Origin: Panax quinquefolius
Taxonomy: Eukaryota; Streptophyta; Magnoliopsida; Apiales; Araliaceae
Direction of reading: 5' to 3'
Length of the DNA: 64,000 nucleotides
Assembly (NCBI GenBank): GCA_020205615.1
Contig: CM035151.1
Coordinates: forward strand, 46,553,409-46,617,408
A program made the translations under genes and the position numbers. Every line of letters begins with the position of its first letter. The first letter of the stretch is position 1. Under the pieces are notes generated by a model that had not been told where the DNA came from, searched no databases, and worked only from the letters and a program-made list of their open reading frames with translations. This document shows, piece after piece, positions 1-11,365 of the stretch.

Positions 1-1441
1 TTTTGTTGCAAGCTTTACTTGTGGTGCTAGAAAATAATGCCGCATTTCTCATGAATGAACACAAACGCTAGGCAATGCCTCTCCACCTGTGAATACCTAG
101 TTTCTGGTCCTCTGATTATCCGGCTAATGTAATACACATGTTTCTCTTCTCCATCCACCTCTTGCGTGATCAATCCTCCTATAGACTTCTTGGTAGATGT
201 GATGTACAACTGTAATGGCATTCCTCTTTGTGGCACTACCATCGTTTGTGCTGAAGACAAAATTCTTTTTACCTTCTCAAAGGCCTGTTGTTGGTCTTGC
301 CCCCAGTCCCATTGTGCCTTTCCTTTTAGCAATTTGCCGAAAGGTTCTGTGACTTCGACTAATGCTGGCATGAATCTTCTCATGTACGAGACTTTCCCTA
401 GGAAGCTCTTTAACTGCTTTTACGTCTTTGGTGGTGGCATCTCTGTAACTGCTTTCACCTTGCTTGGGTCCACCTCTAAACCTCTGTTGTGCACCAAGAA
501 GCCCAAGAATTTTCGGGACGTCATTCCAAAGGCGCACTTCTTCGGATTTATCCTCAACTTGCACCTTTGGCATCGCTCAAACACTTTCCTCAAGTCCTCC
601 ACATGAGTTGTCGCCTTTTTGGATTTCACTACTATGTCGTCCACATAGTCCTCCACTATATCATGAATCATGTCATGAAATATGGCGTGCATTGCCCTTT
701 GATAAGTTGCCCCCCCCCCCCCCCGCATTCTTCAACCTGAATGGCATTACTACATAGTAGAAATTCCCAAACGGGGTATGAAAGGCTGTCAACTCTACAT
801 CTTCTATGGACATCTTTATCTGATTGTAACCCACAAACCCATCCATGAATGACATCATCTCATGATTAGTCGTTGCATCTACCAAAGTGTCTATGTTGGG
901 TAATGGATACATGTCCTTTCGGGCATGCCTTGTTCAAGTCTCTGAAATCCACACATATTCGTAGTTGTCCATTTGATTTCTTTACCGGTACGATCTGGAA
1001 AGCCATGTTGGATGTTGGATTGGCTTGATGAACCCTACTTCTAAAGAACTTTTTGATTTCTTCTTTTATTTGTGTTTCCATTTGGTGCATAGTTGCGAGG
1101 TGCTTGCTTCACTGGCTTCATTCCCGAGCTTATGTTTAGATTGTGCTCCACAAGATCTTTGTCAATTCGGGCATCTCATCGTAATTCCAAGCAAAGACAT
1201 CCCTATACTCTCGCAATAGTTGTATGAGCTCCTCTTTCTGGTCAGCCTCAAGCTCCTTGTTGACATAAGTCAGTCTTGGCGTTCCTCCATCTATTTCTAA
1301 ATTAACTTCTTCTAATTCATTTTGTTGAGGTTTTGGCCTATCCTTGAAGCATTCTGGAGCTGGTTCAACCTTCTGTTGTACAACTTCTTCTTCTTCATTA
1401 TTGCTGGAGTGGGGGACACCTCCGAGCCATTGGGTTTGCAC
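1..1441 (-). pseudogene. pol: Element A reverse transcriptase and RNase H N-terminus (broken)
   Basis: This stretch would copy the element RNA into DNA. On the minus strand it opens with the lead-in segment 'YRDVFAWNYDEMPEL' (about 1200-1160), then the palm segment 'RICVDFRDLNKACPKG' (about 960-915), 'YPLPNIDTLVDA' (about 908-870), and the catalytic motif 'EDYVDDIVVKS' (about 660-625). RNase H begins around 250, where 'LYITSTKKSIGGLI' stands; the usual first acidic residue is not evident there. Frameshifts split it: an extra G near 915 breaks 'CPKG' from 'YPLPN', and a run of 14 C at 711-724 lies in the segment before YVDD. The frame runs off the window at base 1. Family assignment is firm; function is lost as written. 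Confidence 0.85.
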
Positions 1442-2243
1442 GCTTCCTTGGGCTCTTCCCCTTGCACTGCCGTCAATGATCGAAACACCACCTTTCCGTC
1501 GGGTTTAACAATCCTCTCCCATTTTGCCTTTTGGCCATCCTCAGACTGTGCAATCCTCTTGGCATTTATTATATTTCTGGCATCTTCAGGATCCGCTAGC
1601 CTTTTCTTCTTGTCTCTTCCTTCCTTCTCCAAGTCTACTACTACTGGCTTCATATTTTTGGAACATTCTCCATGTTCCGAGGTCTTCTTCTTCTTTTTTT
1701 CTGCAGGTACAAACTTATCTTCCTGCACTTCCTCCCACTTTGCTAGTCTTAGGGAATCGTGCCTTGCGATCTGGTTCTCTCCTCTTCAAATGACATCATC
1801 AAAAAGTTGTTTCTTTGATGATGTGCCTCCTCTGGTCCAAAAGGATTTCGAGTTGCTGGTACCTTCACTTCTCTCCCTTTCCAAATAGCTTTCAGGCATT
1901 GATGAAAACCGAGGGTACCACCCCATAGTCATTTTGCCAAGCCCTTCCCAAAGAAGACATGATATCTTGTGCATCCACCTCTGCAACATGGAACATTACT
2001 GAGCCCTCGAATCTTCCAACTTGCATGTCCACCTTGATGTGTCCTAGGGTTCTTGTGCTCTCGGTTGGCGAATCCTGTAATGTTTGTTTGTTCCTTCACA
2101 ATCTTCTTCTCTGGCAGGCCTAACCGTTTGAACATGGTGTAGGGCATAATATTTACAGATGCTCCATTGTCAATGAACGCCCTTCACACTTCTATGCCAT
2201 TGATTCTTTGCTTTCATCATATACATCGGCCTTTATTGTGCGA
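1312..2243 (-). pseudogene. pol: Element A protease and protease-RT linker (broken)
   Basis: The minus strand at about 2195-2140 reads 'AFIDNGASVNIMPYTMFKRL', a retropepsin active site with the form D-N-G-A-S instead of the usual D-T/S-G-A-S. The retropepsin would cut the gag-pol polyprotein inside virus-like particles. Downstream (1728-1312) is a lysine- and glutamate-rich linker without a recognisable fold, containing 'KWERIVKPDGKVVF', as is common between protease and RT in Tat-type elements. Reading frames change several times between 2147 and 1786, so the protein is not intact. Gag ends just upstream at about 2244. Confidence 0.7.
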
Positions 2244-4290
2244 TTATCTTATCTCTCTATCAGCTTTAGAGAAAGATATCTTATTTGCTTCTTCCTCCAT
2301 CGTCTTCACAAAACCTTTGTTTATGGCCATGCAAGTCTCCTCGCGTCTTCTTGCGGCCTTTAATGAATAATTGCCCCAGGTTGCCTCAATCCTTGCTTCC
2401 TTGGCCAATCCTATCTGATCAAAAAAATTTCTGAACTTGGCCCCATTCATCAACGCCGTCACCTGCATGCCTGGGTCACACTCCTCCTTTTCTTCCATCA
2501 TCATCTCCACTTCTGGGATTGTGTTGTGGATAACAGTGTTGCATGTTTCTTTCCCCTTGTGATTTGGCAGTGGCTTGTCATGAACACTGCTTTCCTTTCC
2601 CAGTTCAATCTCCCCATTTGCCAACTTCTCGTGGAATATCCTACACAGGCTATAGCAATCCATAGTTGAGTGTCCCACGTATTGGTGGAATACACAGAAG
2701 TCTGGCCTTCTCTTCATCTCTTTCGTCACTGCAAATCTAGGCCTTGGGGGTTTCACCAACCCATGTTCAATCCATTGCTTGTATAGACCCCTAAATGCTT
2801 TCTCACTGCATGTGATAGCCTCCGGGATCGACTTTCTTTCATATTTGTCTCCAGGCCTTCCTTTGCTTTGATCAAAATTTTTCTCATGCTTCTCCCTCTT
2901 GCCCCCTTGTGGTTTTGACTGAGAGTCAGCCAAAGCCACAGTTGTTGTCCTCTTGCCCTTCCATGTAACCGTCGCATGGCTAGTAGGCAGTGTCATGATT
3001 CCTCCCAAGTCTTGTGCAAAAGATGAGAGGGTCGCGAAGGAATCACAAGCCTTGGTAATGAGGTGGGGCTTGAAGGAATCTAAGGCACCATTGTTGCAAA
3101 TGCTGACCAGGTTCTTTTCTTCAATCGGCTCTGCGCACTTCTGTGCCTGGGCCCTGAACCTGTCAACGTAATTTGATAGCTCCTCATTCGGCTTTTATTT
3201 GAACCGCATGAGTTCTACAATGGTTACCTATTTCTGCACATAGAAAAATTTCTTAAAAAATTGTAATTTTAGGTCATCCTAATTATGGACTGACCCCTTC
3301 TCCAAATTGTAGTACCAACTGAAGGCACTATCCGTCAAAGTTCTGTTGAATTCCCGCATCAACAAGTTATGATTGTTCACTTCATCATATCCCAGCCACG
3401 GAGACATTGACTCTACGAGCCTGGCAATATGTTCCCTTGCATTTCCTTTCTCCCCATTGTATTTTGGAAACTACGGGGGATGCTCAATATACCCTATCGG
3501 GTAAGGTTGCCTCCGAATGTGTGCAGGTAAGTAAGGAGTAAAGTCTAACTCACGAGGGTCGAGATGTACGCTCACTGAAGTTGATTGATCACATCGATCA
3601 TATCATCCTTCGTCACATCTTGGCTCGTGGCGTGAACTCTTTGGGGTGTTGTGATATATATTTCTATATGTATTGGTGGTGTGTATGGTAGAGATTGGTT
3701 GATGCACACTTGCATCATGTAAAGTCGCACCGGCGGCGATTCTTTGGCTCACTCATTGGACATTGCTTAGGAATGGTTGGCATTTGCACTTGTGAAAATG
3801 ATGGGATAGCAGTTGGGATGATGTTTGTCTGAGGTTGGCTTGCTTCCAACCTAGGTTGTGGCACGTCACCACTGTTCTGGGCCTCCAAGTTGATTATTGG
3901 AACCGATTGACTTTCCGTCGATGGAGGTACAATCTAGTTCTCTTTGTTGTTGCTGCCATTGTTGTTGTCTTCCACTCCTACTTGTTCCCCTGCGAACTTC
4001 TTTGGGAACATGGCCTTAAAAGTGGAATCTGCATCAATCTTTGGCGGAAATTCCCATCTCCTCTTGCTTCCTCTACATTTCTAGCATCATGGCCATCATC
4101 ATCCCTTTCCCTTCCCATGCTTCCTTCAATGCCCTGAGCATCTCCAGTTGCACAACATTTATTCGGTCTCCACCTGCATCCTCGCCTTGCCTTCCTGTGT
4201 TGGTTTGTTGTTGATTAGCCATACGTGGTGATGTCGAACTCCCTTCTGAAGCGCCTTCAACAAGTGGTTGGTCAAAACCGGTGTTCATGC
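2244..4290 (-). pseudogene. gag: Element A gag (broken)
   Basis: Gag would build the particle and bind element RNA. The minus strand holds a low-complexity N-terminus starting near 4288 ('MNTGFDQPLVEGASEGSS'), the core capsid segment around 3480-3200 with 'FPKYNGEKGNAREHIARLVE' followed by 'AFSWYYNLEKGS', and a C-terminal knuckle 'CVFHQYVGHSTMDC' near 2695-2655 (C-x2-H-x4-H-x4-C form). The longest open piece is 2244-3008, 254 codons, but it is reached only after several frameshifts and stops upstream (for example a TAG just before 'FPKYN'). The second copy after the gap (43625-44857) lacks the part upstream of about 3520. Confidence 0.8.
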
Positions 4291-4416
4291 TTGGAATGCT
4301 TGAGTTACTTGTCTTGGAACTGGATCCGGTGAGGTAATGCTATTTGTTGGTGAAGCAGCTCTTCCTGTAGTTCTCCCACTTTGAGTTGTGGGCATACCCT
4401 TCACGAATTCTACACC

Positions 4417-4433
4417 TCCCCAGTGAGTCGCCA
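4417..4433 (-). promoter_or_regulatory. Element A primer-binding site
   Basis: The minus strand reads TGGCGACTCACTGGGGA six bases after the LTR end. Sites of this type prime minus-strand DNA synthesis in Tat/Ogre-type elements, probably from an arginine tRNA; I matched the general form from knowledge and not against a tRNA in hand. It is deleted in the second copy of the region. Confidence 0.65.
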
Positions 4434-4439
4434 AATAAA

Positions 4440-5821
4440 TGTGGGCAAGAAAATCGCCTTGCTTGTTTAGGGGTTTCGTGTTGGTGAGGAGGAGAGAATC
4501 CCACGAAGAATCTGAATTTCTTGATTGATTGTAGAGGGAGAACGGCGGTGGGCGATTACTCCAACGACGCGTGTGCGAACCCTAGAATCCGAAACCGTGT
4601 TAGGGTTATTGGGATTCCAAGAGCCTTCTTGATTCTTCAGTTGAGAGAGTGTTTAAATCTTATTAGTGCTTTTTAGGTGGAAATATTCAAGCCTTAAGCT
4701 ACCAAAGAATCCTCCCCTTCCTAGAATGGAAGGGGTATTTATAAGTTTCACGAACTTAAGTCATCACATCTTGAGGCACATGCTTTCAATGAAATTTCAG
4801 AAATACCCTTCAGTCATTAAAGTAATGCCCATATTGCCCTGTCCTTCTAGCCACCAATCCAATCCCTCAATCAATTCCCAAAATGAGCCGCCTCCACGAG
4901 TCTTCTGCCTCGGGACACGTGGAGGCTTCTCCCGGGTCTAGCACATTTATTTCTGACTTTTCCATCTTCATTCTATTAGGTTATGCGAACCCTAAATTGC
5001 ACATTTATTGAGGTCATGGAACCCTAATTTTGTCCATTTAATTTAATTAGGTCATGTGAACCCTTAATTTTGCACATGGGCCCACACCATCTTAGCAATT
5101 AGGGTTTCAAATTTGAAATTACTTGTTCTAATTTATAATTAGGGTTTCTAGACAATAATTAGGGTTTTACCTAATTAGCATAATATAATAATGGTCATAA
5201 ATCACGTACAACAATTTCCTACCAATCACAAACTCCGGTTTGAGTTTCAAGTTAGGGTTTAACGAATTAATGATACCGTTTTGACATGCCACAACATAAT
5301 TGACCAACCATTATCTATGCATACATACAGTACATATTTATAGCACTGAAAAATCAAAATATAATTAATATTATATTATTATTCTCATTCCTTGATCAAA
5401 ATCCAAAATTAGGGTTTGAATTCCATATCTGATTTATTCTTCCATATTTACCCTTAATAATTAAGGTAAAATAATTAACTTAATAATCTGTACTTTAAAA
5501 TTCATATAATAAAATAATTATTATAATTATTCTAAATATTATTTCATATATTATTGAAATAATATATAATTATATTTTCATGGAAAATAATTACTAAAAA
5601 CAATTCTACTATAAATTAATTATTATAAGAATATACTTTATAAAAATCAATAATTCTAAAATAAAATTATTTGTAAACATTCATATAATAAATATATTTT
5701 ATTTATTACATAATTACATATACACATTATCTTGTACAAATCCTCATCTTTAAAATAAATAAAAAAAAACTTATACGCAAAATTTCTGATTTATTTATAT
5801 AGAAAATATCGGGTTGTTACA
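4440..5821 (-). repeat. Element A 5' LTR
   Basis: On the minus strand the LTR starts TGTAACAACCCGATATTTTC at 5821 and ends with CCCACA at 4440, next to the primer site, giving about 1,382 bp. The U3 is rich in AT and in TTAGGGTTT-like motifs (4985-5420). A TATAAATA box lies at 4743-4736. Its first kilobase resembles LTRs E and B. A 5-bp target duplication would begin at 5822 (GTATT), but the other end of the element is outside the window, so it cannot be confirmed. Confidence 0.75.
4736..4743 (-). promoter_or_regulatory. TATA box of LTR A
   Basis: The minus strand reads CTTATAAATACCCC. It is placed about 1,080 bp into the LTR, a normal U3/R boundary, so transcription would start near 4710. 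A matching box is at 45124-45131 in the second copy. Confidence 0.55.
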
Positions 5822-6927
5822 GTATTTGGTTGAGAAATGGTTGAATTGCTGGAGTTTTTTAGCACATGGTATTGTTAGATTAGGTCACCCACTCCCACAC
5901 TTGTCAAAAATCAACATGTTAGCTTCAATAATGCACAAAAGGGTATTTTAGTCTTTTGGCTTATGATTTTAATTGCAAAAGTGTAACCTTGGCAAACCCT
6001 TAGGGTTTAACCCTAAGGTTTTCCAAAAATTAGTTTTCTAGAATTTTAATTTAGGGTTTTAAAAAAAATAAAAATTTAACTTGCTAATTTTGCAAATTAG
6101 GGTTTCTTAATCGTGTTTAAATTCCTAATTACATAGATCATGAAAATTAGATTTAAGGTCCACTAATTAACATTAAACATTCTAATTTAGCAATTAGAGT
6201 TTTCCCAATTTGACAATTAGGGTTCCAAATATAGAAATTAGGGTTTATAAATATTAATTAGGGTTTTCAAAAATTTGGGTTTCCCTAATTAAGGTTAGTA
6301 TCTATAATTACGGTCGTTATTCACATTATCACGATTACATATAATCTCTTGTACTCTAATTTGAGTTTCAAATTAGGGTTTAGCACAGTAAAACAAGATT
6401 TTTCTACTGCCACATAATAACTAACCAATTATCATTCTATGCAAACACAATACATATTTATAACACTGAAATAAAAAATATATTATATTATTATTCTCAT
6501 TCATTGATCAAAATCTAAAATTAGGGTTTGAATTCCATATGATTTATTTATCTTTCATATACATACTATTATTAATTAAGTTATAATAATTAACTTAATT
6601 AATCAAATAAATTCATATAACAAAATAATTATTATAATAATTTATAATCATTTCATATATTATTTAAATAATATAAAATCATATTTTCATGGAAAATAAT
6701 TAATAAAAACATTTCTACTATAAAATTAATTATTATAAGAATATACTTTATAATGATCAATAATTTTAAAATAAAATTATTTATAATTATTCATGTAATA
6801 AATATATTTTTATTTATCACATAAATACATATACTTTACCTTGCACTTATCCTCACCTTTAAAATAATAAAAAAAATTTATACGCAAAATTTCTGATTTA
6901 AGTATATAAAAATATTGGGTCATTACG
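5822..6927 (-). repeat. LTR fragment E (U3 part only)
   Basis: This is the first 1.1 kb of an LTR on the minus strand, starting CGTAATGACCCAATATT at 6927 (first base probably T originally) and stopping near its promoter where element A is inserted. It is collinear in inverted orientation with the first 1.1 kb of solo LTR B (9113-9559 joined to 18583-19240). It directly abuts the 3' side of the Athila-like element D and has the same orientation, so it could be D's own 3' LTR; alternatively it is an independent insertion of the B family. The U3 holds many TTAGGGTTT motifs and a palindrome at 5995-6020. Confidence 0.7.
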
Positions 6928-7634
6928 CTTAGTCTTTTTAGTGATACCCATTAACGAGCTTTCGACCAACGACTCCCAAACCGGATGCTTTAGGGCACTA
7001 GGTGTAGAGACATCCCCTAGGCGTACTTACTCAAGTATCAAAGGCCACAAAACTAAACTAGCCAAAGTGTTTATTCAACAAAGATTTTTTTTTTGAATTT
7101 TTTTAAACCCCAGTTTTTCCACCAAACTAAGTTTTTTCATCATCTTGGTCATTCTTTATACATTTTGCAGGATCACTATCATTAAAACAAAAATTTCCCA
7201 CCAGAAGACAATTATGAGACCATTTAAACTAATCAAGCATAAAGAAAACTATACAGTCTTTGTCAGATTACATCGAGAATTGACAAATAAAGACTTAAAT
7301 CATGTAATGACAATATAATCGAGTCTCGATTGTCAACAATGTTTCTGATCGGAGCAATTCCAATTTCATCACATACCAAATGAAATTCTAACTAACTGAA
7401 ATTTGGATTCAAGTAATATGATTACTAACTAAATGCAAAGATATATTAAAGAAAAGTGCTAAATTAAACTACAATGTAACAACGCTGCCACTAAATAAAC
7501 TAGACTAGATGCAAATTACATTAGAAATGAAATATATACCAATACCCCCAAATATAAAAATCAACAATGTCCTCATTGAAAATTAAAGGTTAGAAAGGAA
7601 CTCCCTAAGAAGCATCACCACCATCACCACCGCT

Positions 7635-8747
7635 TCATCCTACTCGGGTGGTGTGTGCGGAGGTGGATAAGAGTTGCAGGCCCAAAGATAAGAAATATGC
7701 CTCAAGTGACAAGTCATGCAAATGCTCAAGAGAGTGACCACGAAAACTTAGCGGTGTCGTCCACGAAATCCATGTACATAGAATCAATTCGTCGCTGAAG
7801 GTGACGTATCTCTCTATCTTGCCTGGCATGGTGAGGATGTGGGGCCTCCATGGGATGTGTCTCTAGCTCTTCTTTATCATCTTTTTCATTCTCCTCTTTG
7901 TCTTTTAGGCTGAAGCCGAGACCCCGAGGATATGATGGAGCATCTTCCCACGCTTTTTATTTCTTGATAGCTACATGATTAATGTCACTCATGGACAACT
8001 GTAAAGACTTGTTATCCCACTCCACATCGGCCTTAACACATAAGCGTGTCATAATTGAGGCATGAGGGATGCCACCTGATGTGTTCCCTCCCAGATAGCG
8101 CTGAATTGATTGGTAAATAAGATAGCCTACATCAACTGGTCGTTCTTTAGTGACATCATTTTGACGACGAGTCGGCATTAAATTAGCACAGATAAAGTTA
8201 TATCATGCGTTCTCGTAGAGACTAAGTGCAGTATGCAGAAAATGAAGCCTCTGAATGATCCCTTGCCTTGTAACCCAATTCGTTCCTGGCTTGCATAACT
8301 CTTAAATAATTTTTTCTAATTCCTCTCCATCTCACATATCATCTACCTAGGCAAGACCATTATTTGTAATGATGGGCAAGTGGAATAGCTCATTGATACT
8401 TTATCTGGAGTATAAAACATTCTTTCCATGCACAAATGATATACCATTCTTAACTTCCCCTACATTAGCATAAAACACTCGGATAACTACCATAGGAGCT
8501 GCCATAAGAGTTCCCACCAATAGCACCCATCCTTTCCTTCTAATCATTTCCTTTACTTGCCCATCCTCATTTATGAAGTTTGAGACCCCTCTCCAACATA
8601 AAGTCTTGTTCACCAATACATCTAATAGTAGTGTTGTGCGTGTAGATTAACAAACTTACTAGCATCCAATACATTGGGACTACTCTCTGCACCATCATAA
8701 CTGCTACTAGATGAAGATGATGATGGAATTTGAACTCTCTTTGGCAT
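7635..8747 (-). pseudogene. ORF2 of element D: putative plant-transposon-protein domain, env-like position
   Basis: The minus strand starts 'MPKRVQIPSSSSSS' at 8747 and carries 'GWVLLVGTLMAAPMVVIRVF' (about 8560-8490), 'GISFVHGKNVLYSR' and, after a TAA at 8401, 'SINELFHLP'. Later comes 'GYLIYQSIQRYL' and 'GIPHASIMTRLCVKADVEWD' (8130-8020), then an acidic tail with 'DREIRHLQRRIDSMYMD'. The pattern of hydrophobic segment, V-x-x-F-Y-A-N, F-V-x-G, I-N-E-L-F-x-L-P and the late P-x-x-I-x-x-L-C matches what I know of the 'putative plant transposon protein' domain (Transposase_32 type). It lies about 770 bp downstream of the integrase stop once insertion B is removed. In this copy frameshifts near 8590 and 7950 break it further; the second copy (48101-49124) is better preserved. 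No signal peptide or clear envelope feature is seen. Confidence 0.6.
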
Positions 8748-9107
8748 AGCTGCAGAGTAATTGATTCCCAAGTCTCACTCAATCCTTTAATCGAGAAGAT
8801 GCTATGCAAACCCCCAAAACATTGCCTTTGTTGAGCTCTGAATGAATGCTTGGTTGGAGAGAGAGTATAGCTAGGGTTCATATAGGATAGAGAGAGGGAG
8901 AATATAAGTTAAATGGGAGGTGGACTGAGGAATTTGAATATTGAAAATGAAAGGGTGAGCTTAGAGTTCTGTTCGGAATATGAGAGAAATGTATTTGCCT
9001 TTACCGAGTTTGAAATGAAGTGGAATAATAGAAGTTGCACCTGATTTGTTTTTTAAAAATAACTGACTTCAGGTCGAGGCGTGGTCGCGCTGTGTATAAA
9101 GCATAGA

Positions 9108-9112
9108 GTGGA
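9108..9112. repeat. Target-site duplication of solo LTR B (GTGGA)
   Basis: GTGGA precedes the LTR start here and at 49481-49485. The partner is intact at 63176-63180 after the second copy. In this copy the expected partner at 22791-22795 reads AATGA, probably a sequence error or mutation. Confidence 0.75.
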
Positions 9113-9554
9113 TGTAATAACTCAATATTTTCTATATAATTAAATAAGAAATTTTGTGTATAATTTTTTTTTTTATTTTTTTATTTTAAAGGTGGGAATA
9201 TGTGCCAAGTAATGTGTATATATATGTGATAAATAAAACTTTATTTATTACATGAATAATTACAAATAATTGTTTTAGAATTATTGATCATTATAAATTA
9301 TATTATTATATTCAATTAATTTTGGTAGTAGAAATATTTTTATTATTTATTTCTATGAAAATATGATTATTATTTTATTTAAATAATATAGGAAATGATT
9401 ATAGAATGATTATAATAATTATTTTATTATATGAATTTATTAAGATTAGTTAAGTTAATTATTTTAACTTAATTAATAATGCTATATATGCAAGATAAAT
9501 CGGTTATTAAATCGAAACCCTAATTACGGATTTGGAATAAGGAAAGAGAATATT

Positions 9555-9559
9555 AATAT
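9555..9559. repeat. Target-site duplication of element F (AATAT)
   Basis: AATAT lies immediately before the TG of F at 9560 and again at 18578-18582 immediately after its last base. The second copy shows the same pair at 49927-49931 and 58963-58967. Confidence 0.9.
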
Positions 9560-10713
9560 TGTGATAACCCCAAAATAGGTCCATTACATCCAACCCATTC
9601 AGAAGTCGCCAAATACATGATACGAAAAAACAACTACAACCTTATTACAACAATTGTGCGTGGAAAATACAACAACACATATCTTTGTGAGTTTGGATAC
9701 AAATATATATACCAATTGTGACTCTCATCCCAACCTTGGATAGCACGTCACAATGACACCTTACATAAATGTATAGTCAAAAAACTGTTTTAGAAATTAG
9801 AATCTTTGGGAAGTGCTCAAGAAAACCTTCGTGCATGGGAGCCCATGCTTCAGGGTTATGATAGATATCATATGGCCACGAAATTATCCTTGGTTGACCT
9901 AATAGACCCCAAAGAAAAGCGAAAGATTACTATCATATTCTTCCCAATGGTGAGTCTTCTCTTGACTTATCATTATCTCCACTTGTCTCAAATTGAGAAT
10001 TATACTACAAACAAACACCAAGATTATATAGGTAGTGCTCGTAAATATACTCGACAGAGTGGATGAGCACAACCTATCTTATGATGACACGAGGTTGTAT
10101 GTCATTAGACATCTTGTATGATAGTGGCAAAACACCCTTCCAACATTGGGTTAGCCTCTCCCTATATGATTCACCAAATATAACTACTAAAAGATGTATA
10201 CAACACACTTGTCTATCTTGTTTAGGAGAACTCCACACTAAAGACCACCGTTCTATTCCTTGTTACCCCAGCTCGACCCAAATACACTTTTATTACGAAA
10301 AGAATTGTAAAGCAAAAGGGTGAGCACAACTAGCTCAGTAAAGAATATCATGACTAAAGATAATTAAATTATCAATAGCCTTCATCAATAACAAATCAGA
10401 GATTTAGAACATATGGTAGATGATAAAAATTTCAACCATAGTTACAGCGGAACGAGCAATCCATTAGAAAAGTCAAATAGACCATAAAGTCTATTATCTT
10501 CTCCACATTAAAAGTCCACCAACAATGTTTTATTCCTGTAACAATAATCAACTGTTCCTTTCCACAATTATATGAATAACTCATAATCATAATTGTAATT
10601 CTAAATTTCTCTTCGCATCCAAGACGAAGATAATTTTCATCACATGTCTTTACCTGAAACATCAAAGATCATGGTTATACCAAATCACGAGTTCTGTTCA
10701 TAATCATACTAAT

Positions 10714-10947
10714 AAATTCATCTTTTTACTCACGGCCAAAGATATTCATCCACAGATTCATCTTCGCACTTCCTTTGGCCAAAGATATTCAACAACAGTC
10801 ATCTTTGCACTATGGGCCAAAGATATTCATTAACGAGTTCATCTTTTGCTCTTGGCAAACATATTCATCAACAATTAATCTTTTGCACTACAGTCAAAAT
10901 GATATTCCTCAACGATTCATATTTTGCACTACAAGCCAAATATATTA
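10714..10947. repeat. 40-bp tandem repeat in F LTR, about six units
   Basis: Units contain 'GGCCAAAGATATTCATCAACA' variants followed by 'TTCATCTTTGCACTA'. Equivalent arrays are at 15779-16010, 51096-51313 and 56149-56370. The array falls inside the stretch that the putative LTR intron would remove. Confidence 0.8.
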
Positions 10948-11296
10948 ATATCTCAAAAGAAATATATAATCATTTGAAATTTATATAAACAATAATTATA
11001 ACCATGTTGATCAATTCACCTTTGCACTCAAGCTAAAGATATTTATTTATAAATTCAATGGTCATGATCATACCAGTCACAATTCAACTTTTCACTACTG
11101 GCCAAAGAGAACCCTAGTCATGATTATACCAATAATCTACTCATCTTTACACTCCAGTGAAAGAGAATTTCAACATCAGGGTTATAAAAATATTATATAT
11201 GATAATAAAATTAATATAATCAATATATATTTTTAATCTCGAGAGTAATATTCATAAATCAACTATAATTTGGTTAGAAAAAGAAACCAATTTTGT

Positions 11297-11365
11297 AGTG
11301 AATAGATGCACCGTGAATAGTAACTCGTGAATAGTAACTCATGAATATTAACTCAAGAATAGTAA
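11297..11365. repeat. 15-bp tandem repeat in F LTR
   Basis: About four units of the form GTGAATAGTAACTCA. The unit number differs between LTRs: the array at 56723-56808 is longer, others are at 16356-16428 and 51665-51737. Confidence 0.75.

Larger units (their letters stand above)
1..5821 (-). mobile_element. Element A: Tat-like Ty3/gypsy retrotransposon, 5' two-thirds
   Basis: Read on the minus strand the order is 5' LTR (5821 to 4440), primer site (4433 to 4417), gag (about 4290 to 2244), protease and linker (2243 to 1312), then RT and the start of RNase H (1441 to 1). The integrase and 3' LTR lie beyond the left edge. The lineage is inferred from the gag knuckle pattern, the long protease-RT linker, the YVDD-type RT and a primer site reading TGGCGACTCACTGGGGA, which resembles the Tat/Ogre type. 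The element is dead: every domain holds stops or frameshifts. It sits inside LTR fragment E. The first part of this element (from 2270 rightwards) recurs at 43625-46206. Confidence 0.8.
6928..9112 (-). mobile_element. Element D (Athila-like), 3' segment with downstream ORF
   Basis: This segment continues, on the minus strand, from the integrase end at 22796-23645 once solo LTR B is removed; the GTGGA target duplication of B marks the join (clear in the second copy at 49481-49485 and 63176-63180). It contains the ORF2 pseudogene at 7635-8747. Apart from ORF2, 6928-7600 holds AT-rich non-coding sequence in which I recognise nothing, and 8760-9112 is a spacer between integrase and ORF2. Confidence 0.75.

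Noticed and set aside
166..1888. Plus-strand ORFs of up to 188 codons over element A
   Set aside because: They are complements of the pol frames on the minus strand, low in recognisable features and rich in serine and leucine from the antisense of lysine- and glutamate-rich coding.
5980..6300. Interstitial telomere array
   Set aside because: TTAGGGTT motifs are spaced irregularly in AT-rich LTR sequence, never as tandem TTTAGGG, so no telomere fusion or healing is supported.
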